Shown piece after piece: positions 61,057 to 64,000 of a stretch of DNA of 64,000 bases. The DNA is from Elusimicrobiota bacterium (GTDB lineage Bacteria; Elusimicrobiota; Elusimicrobia; UBA1565; UBA9628), in contig DAIDHS010000001.1 of assembly GCA_027451985.1 (NCBI GenBank), forward strand, positions 1 through 64,000, read 5' to 3'. The notes under the pieces are model-generated. The model was not told the DNA's origin. It saw nothing but the letters and a program-made list of their open reading frames with translations, and ran no database searches. A program made the position numbers and the translations under genes. Every line of letters begins with the position of its first letter. The stretch's first letter is position 1.

Positions 61057-61766
61057 GGGCGGCTCTGGAGCGCTCCAGACTTTATTTTGAAAAACAATTT
61101 GAGGTAAGACATCCCCAGGTTCAGCGCCGAAGCCTTGGAGCGGCCACCGGCTCTGGGACGGAATTGGAGCGGAATTTCCTTGACTGTGGCGCCCGAGCTT
61201 AAAGCGCGCGCCAGAATCTCCTGCTGAATGGAGAAATCCTGGGCGCTGGTCGGGATGGATTTTAGAAAAGACGACTTGTAGATCCGCATGCCTCCCGAGG
61301 CATCGCGCACCGGAAATCCGTAGAAGACGCGGGTCAAGGCGTTAAGGAGGCGGCTGAGCGTCAATCGGTAAAAAGGCATGAGAGCCGAGCCCCCGGGGAC
61401 GTAGCGCGAGCCGATGACGACGTCGGCATCGCTACGCTGCCGCCAAAAATCAATCGCCAATTCGGGCGGATGTGAACCGTCCCCGTCCATGGTCAGGATG
61501 AAGTCTCCGCGCGCGGCTCGCACTCCTTGGCGGAACGCCGGACCATACCCCAATTCAGGGCAATGCAGCACGTCGGCGCCGGCCGCCCGTGCTAGTTCCT
61601 GCGTGCCATCGGACGATTCTCCGTCCACGATCAGAATTTCATTGGAGATGCCATTCTCCGAAAACAGGGCTTTGAGGCGCGTTACTATGGGAGGCGCGCC
61701 CGCGGCTTCGTTCAAGGTCGGTATCACGACGCTGAGATCCATGGGTTCTTGTACCGGAGGCGTCAT
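61053..61766 (-). CDS. Glycosyltransferase family 2 (DPM1-like)
   Basis: A 237-residue GT2: LSVVIPTLNEAAGAPPIVTRL, IVDGESSDGTQEL, LTMDGDGSHPPELAIDF, and RDASGGMRIYKSSFL. It is the first gene of the three-GT2 minus-strand run and is divergent from the flippase gene 38 bases away. It likely makes a polyprenyl-phosphate-linked sugar for the GT39-like enzymes nearby. Confidence 0.87.
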   Translation of the reverse strand: MTPPVQEPMDLSVVIPTLNEAAGAPPIVTRLKALFSENGISNEILIVDGESSDGTQELARAAGADVLHCPELGYGPAFRQGVRAARGDFILTMDGDGSHPPELAIDFWRQRSDADVVIGSRYVPGGSALMPFYRLTLSRLLNALTRVFYGFPVRDASGGMRIYKSSFLKSIPTSAQDFSIQQEILARALSSGATVKEIPLQFRPRAGGRSKASALNLGMSYLKLFFKIKSGALQSRP

Positions 61767-61804
61767 ATGCTACCAGGTTTTGCGCGCGGCGGCAATTTGG
61801 TAGC

Positions 61805-63379
61805 ATGCAAGCCGACTTAAAGGTCCACCGGCATCGCATGTCCACTAACAACGGCGTCCGCTCCGTCCGCTTCGCCAAAAATGTCGTTTGGAGCATGAGC
61901 GGGCAGGTGTGCGTCATGGCGCTGAGTTTTTTTCTGGCGCCTTACCTTATCCACAGGCTCGGCGTCCAGGTCTACGGGCTTTACATCATCCTCAACGCCG
62001 TCGCCGGCTACCTCCTGGTTTTGGGCTTTGGGGCCTCGCCGGCGATTATGAAGTTTCTCTCCGAGTTCGCGGCTTCGGGCCATTCGGGCAAAGTCCGCAA
62101 GGCCATCGGATACTCCTTGGCGCTGCACGTGGTCGGTCCGGCCGCGGGTTCCTTGGCCATCGGCTTGGGCGCCCGGTTTCTCATCGTGAGGATTTTCCAC
62201 GTCTCTGGTGCGCTCGTCGCGCCTGGAATTTTTACGCTGCGCTGCCTCGCGATCGCCGGGCTCGCGATTTCCCTGACCTCGTGGGCCTCGGCCGTGCTGG
62301 CCGGGCTGCAAAGATTCAAGTGGCAGAGCACCATCTACGTGGCGCAAAACGGGCTCATGATTTCGGGCGCCGCGCTCGCGGTTTTCGCGGGCTTTGGCAT
62401 CCGCGGCATCGCCCGGTGGTACGCGGCGCTCAACATCGCTCTCGCAGCCGCGGCAGTTTCCATCGCGGTGCGCGCGCTTAAGCCCGCATGGGGGCGCCCG
62501 GACGCCCGCGCGCACGACCACGGGATTAAGCAGTTCGGGAGCTACAGCCTAAGCCTCTGGCTCGGCCAAATCGCTTGGATCGTGACCTATCAGTTCGACA
62601 AGATTTTTCTGGCCCGCGGGACGTCCATTACCGGAATGACGCTCTACTCGGTTCCGGCCGGGCTTCTGCAGCGCCTCCAGTTTTTTCCATCCGCGGTGGC
62701 GGTGGTGCTTTTGCCGGTCATCAGCGAGACATTCGTTCGTGAGTCGTCCGGCGAAGTCAAAAGGATATACCTTAAAACTTTGCGCGGGCTTCTGTGGATG
62801 CTTTTGCCAGCTTACGTATTTCTTTTCGCCGTCATGCCGCAATTTTTGGGGCTCTGGGTTGGGGGAAGCTTCTCGAGCGCGAGCGTCTGGCCCGCGAGAT
62901 TCTTGGTCCTGGCGCAAATCATGCTCATGCTCAACTACGTCCCCAACTCCGTGGCCATGGGCGGCGGCAAGCCGCTCTACAGCTCCTTGGTGATTTGGGG
63001 CCAGGCCGTCATCAGCGTCGTCGCGTGGAATCTCCTAATCCCGCGCTACGGCATCGCGGGAGCTGGCGCGGGATCGCTTCTGGCCCAGTTGATTCCCGAT
63101 TCGATTTACCTCGGATTCGTCCACGATCGCATCTTGTCTCTGAGTTGGAAAGAATATTTTTCCTGCGGCCTTCATGCGCCGCTCGTGAGCGGCGCGCTGC
63201 TCGTGGGCGTTCTATTGACCGTCCACTCTTGGCTCGACAGTTGGCCCAAGCTCATCGCGGCGGGCATCCTGGGCGCCGCTCTGTTCTGGATCTGCGGCAG
63301 CGTCATTTCCTCGGAAGAGGATCGCCGGACCGCGGCGTCTCTATGGGGGCACGCCCTCTCCTATGTCCGGCGTTCCTAA
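61805..63379 (+). CDS. wzx: Wzx-type polysaccharide flippase
   Basis: A 524-residue protein with about fourteen membrane helices in the MOP/Polysacc_synt family. FAKNVVWSMSGQVCVMALSF lies in the first helix, VYGLYIILNAVAGYLLVLGFG in the next, and YQFDKIFLARGTSITGMTLYSVPA in the middle. It should move lipid-linked glycan units across the inner membrane to the ligase/polymerase. The start may be Met12 (61838). It is the only flippase in the window. Confidence 0.88.
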   Translation: MQADLKVHRHRMSTNNGVRSVRFAKNVVWSMSGQVCVMALSFFLAPYLIHRLGVQVYGLYIILNAVAGYLLVLGFGASPAIMKFLSEFAASGHSGKVRKAIGYSLALHVVGPAAGSLAIGLGARFLIVRIFHVSGALVAPGIFTLRCLAIAGLAISLTSWASAVLAGLQRFKWQSTIYVAQNGLMISGAALAVFAGFGIRGIARWYAALNIALAAAAVSIAVRALKPAWGRPDARAHDHGIKQFGSYSLSLWLGQIAWIVTYQFDKIFLARGTSITGMTLYSVPAGLLQRLQFFPSAVAVVLLPVISETFVRESSGEVKRIYLKTLRGLLWMLLPAYVFLFAVMPQFLGLWVGGSFSSASVWPARFLVLAQIMLMLNYVPNSVAMGGGKPLYSSLVIWGQAVISVVAWNLLIPRYGIAGAGAGSLLAQLIPDSIYLGFVHDRILSLSWKEYFSCGLHAPLVSGALLVGVLLTVHSWLDSWPKLIAAGILGAALFWICGSVISSEEDRRTAASLWGHALSYVRRS

Positions 63380-63403
63380 AAATGGTCTAATCGGGACGGC
63401 CTT

Positions 63404-64000
63404 ATGTTCGAATACGCGCTCCTGACCTTCGGCTCACTCTTTGCCATCGTCGATCCGTTCGCCGCGATCCCGGCGTTCTTGGCCATGACGCCGCAGGACA
63501 GCGTTCCGGAGCGCAAAAAGACCGCGCGCACGGCGAGCCTGGTCTGCTGGATGGTGCTGACCGCTTTCGCCGCCGCCGGCCCGCTGATTTTTAAGATGCT
63601 GGGCATCACGCTCAAAGCCTTCCAGATCGCTGGAGGGCTGGTGCTGCTCCTGTCGTCCTTGGACATGCTGCGCGCGCAGCCCTCGCCCCTTCGGGAAACC
63701 GCCGAGGAGACCGCGGCGGGCTTAAGGAAAGAGGACATCGCAATTACGCCCCTGGCCATCCCCATGCTCTCGGGGCCTGGGTCCATCACGACCGTCATCG
63801 TACTCGCAGGTCACGCGGACGGCTGGTCCAAGCTGGTTATTTTCTACGGCGTGGTCGCGCTCGTCTCTCTCTTGAGTTACTTGACTTTAACTCTCGCGGC
63901 TTCGGGCGCGAAGCGCCTGAGCCCCATCGCGCTCAACATCATTAACCGGCTGATGGGCTTGATGCTTGTCGCCATCGGCGTGCAGTTCATCATCTCGGCG
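63404..64000 (+). CDS. MarC-family membrane protein (3' end missing)
   Basis: The visible 199 residues run off the window without a stop. MarC features are LLTFGSLFAIVDPFAAIPAFLA at the start, LGITLKAFQIAGGLVLLLSSLDML, DIAITPLAIPMLSGPGSITTVI, and NIINRLMGLMLVAIGVQFI near the end. The full family length is about 200-215 residues, so little is lost. About six helices are expected; the function of the family is unclear. ATG 63404 lies 24 bases after the flippase stop. Confidence 0.88.
   Translation, partial: MFEYALLTFGSLFAIVDPFAAIPAFLAMTPQDSVPERKKTARTASLVCWMVLTAFAAAGPLIFKMLGITLKAFQIAGGLVLLLSSLDMLRAQPSPLRETAEETAAGLRKEDIAITPLAIPMLSGPGSITTVIVLAGHADGWSKLVIFYGVVALVSLLSYLTLTLAASGAKRLSPIALNIINRLMGLMLVAIGVQFIISA

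Overview
The window is GC-rich, densely coding DNA from a bacterium that appears to have an outer membrane. It carries a complete four-enzyme route to GDP-heptose, an O-antigen-ligase-like protein, a Wzx-type flippase and a beta-barrel-like protein ending in Phe. I could not assign a species. An uncultured diderm such as a member of Elusimicrobiota is only a guess from gene style. Several genes have a TATAAT-like -10 box that ends 6-8 bases before a GTG or ATG, which suggests leaderless or nearly leaderless mRNAs.

Layout. 1-4.2 kb: a YwiC-like membrane protein cut by the window edge, DUF488, a B12-binding radical SAM protein and a tyrosine phenol-lyase. 4.2-11.9 kb: an island of lower GC with three more B12-type radical SAM proteins and three family 2 glycosyltransferases. 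12-15.8 kb: a ferric-reductase-like flavoprotein, a DsbA-like lipoprotein, a small exported protein, DUF2127, and an ORF6N gene broken by a frameshift. 15.8-23.6 kb: the most unusual part, described below. It surrounds an AT-rich insertion (LRAT-like protein, XRE-TM regulator, P-loop ATPase), an SDR fusion, a cold-shock protein and a carboxyltransferase. 21.7-27 kb: leucine-catabolism genes (carboxyltransferase beta, enoyl-CoA hydratase, HMG-CoA lyase) interrupted by a HemW-like radical SAM gene, then a tRNA-Arg(CCG) overlapping the lyase gene. 27-31 kb: EamA transporter, an unknown membrane protein, an exported Fic protein and an MscS channel. 31-63.4 kb: a large surface-polysaccharide locus with many GT2 and GT39-like enzymes, sugar epimerases, the GmhA/HddA/GmhB/HddC set, an FTR1 iron operon and an exported TldD/TldE-like pair inside a six-gene operon. 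The window ends inside a MarC-family gene.

Main discovery candidate. Three loci on the minus strand (about 16.17-16.42, 21.22-21.48 and 23.37-23.63 kb) share one architecture. Each has a GGGAACTTT-N16-TA promoter exactly 10 bases before a tRNA-shaped gene that encodes no CCA and has odd anticodon-arm features. A structured spacer follows, then a near-consensus sigma70 promoter, then a short RNA of about 45-55 nt. The 5' end of that RNA is complementary to the 5' half or anticodon arm of its own tRNA, and it ends in a GNRA-looped GC hairpin plus U-tract. The antisense part changes together with its own tRNA between loci, so complementarity seems to be selected. I know of no described system with this design. 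The same GGGAACTTT promoter drives the neighbouring ORF6N gene, which sits beside a dense array of CTAG and GGCC palindromes.
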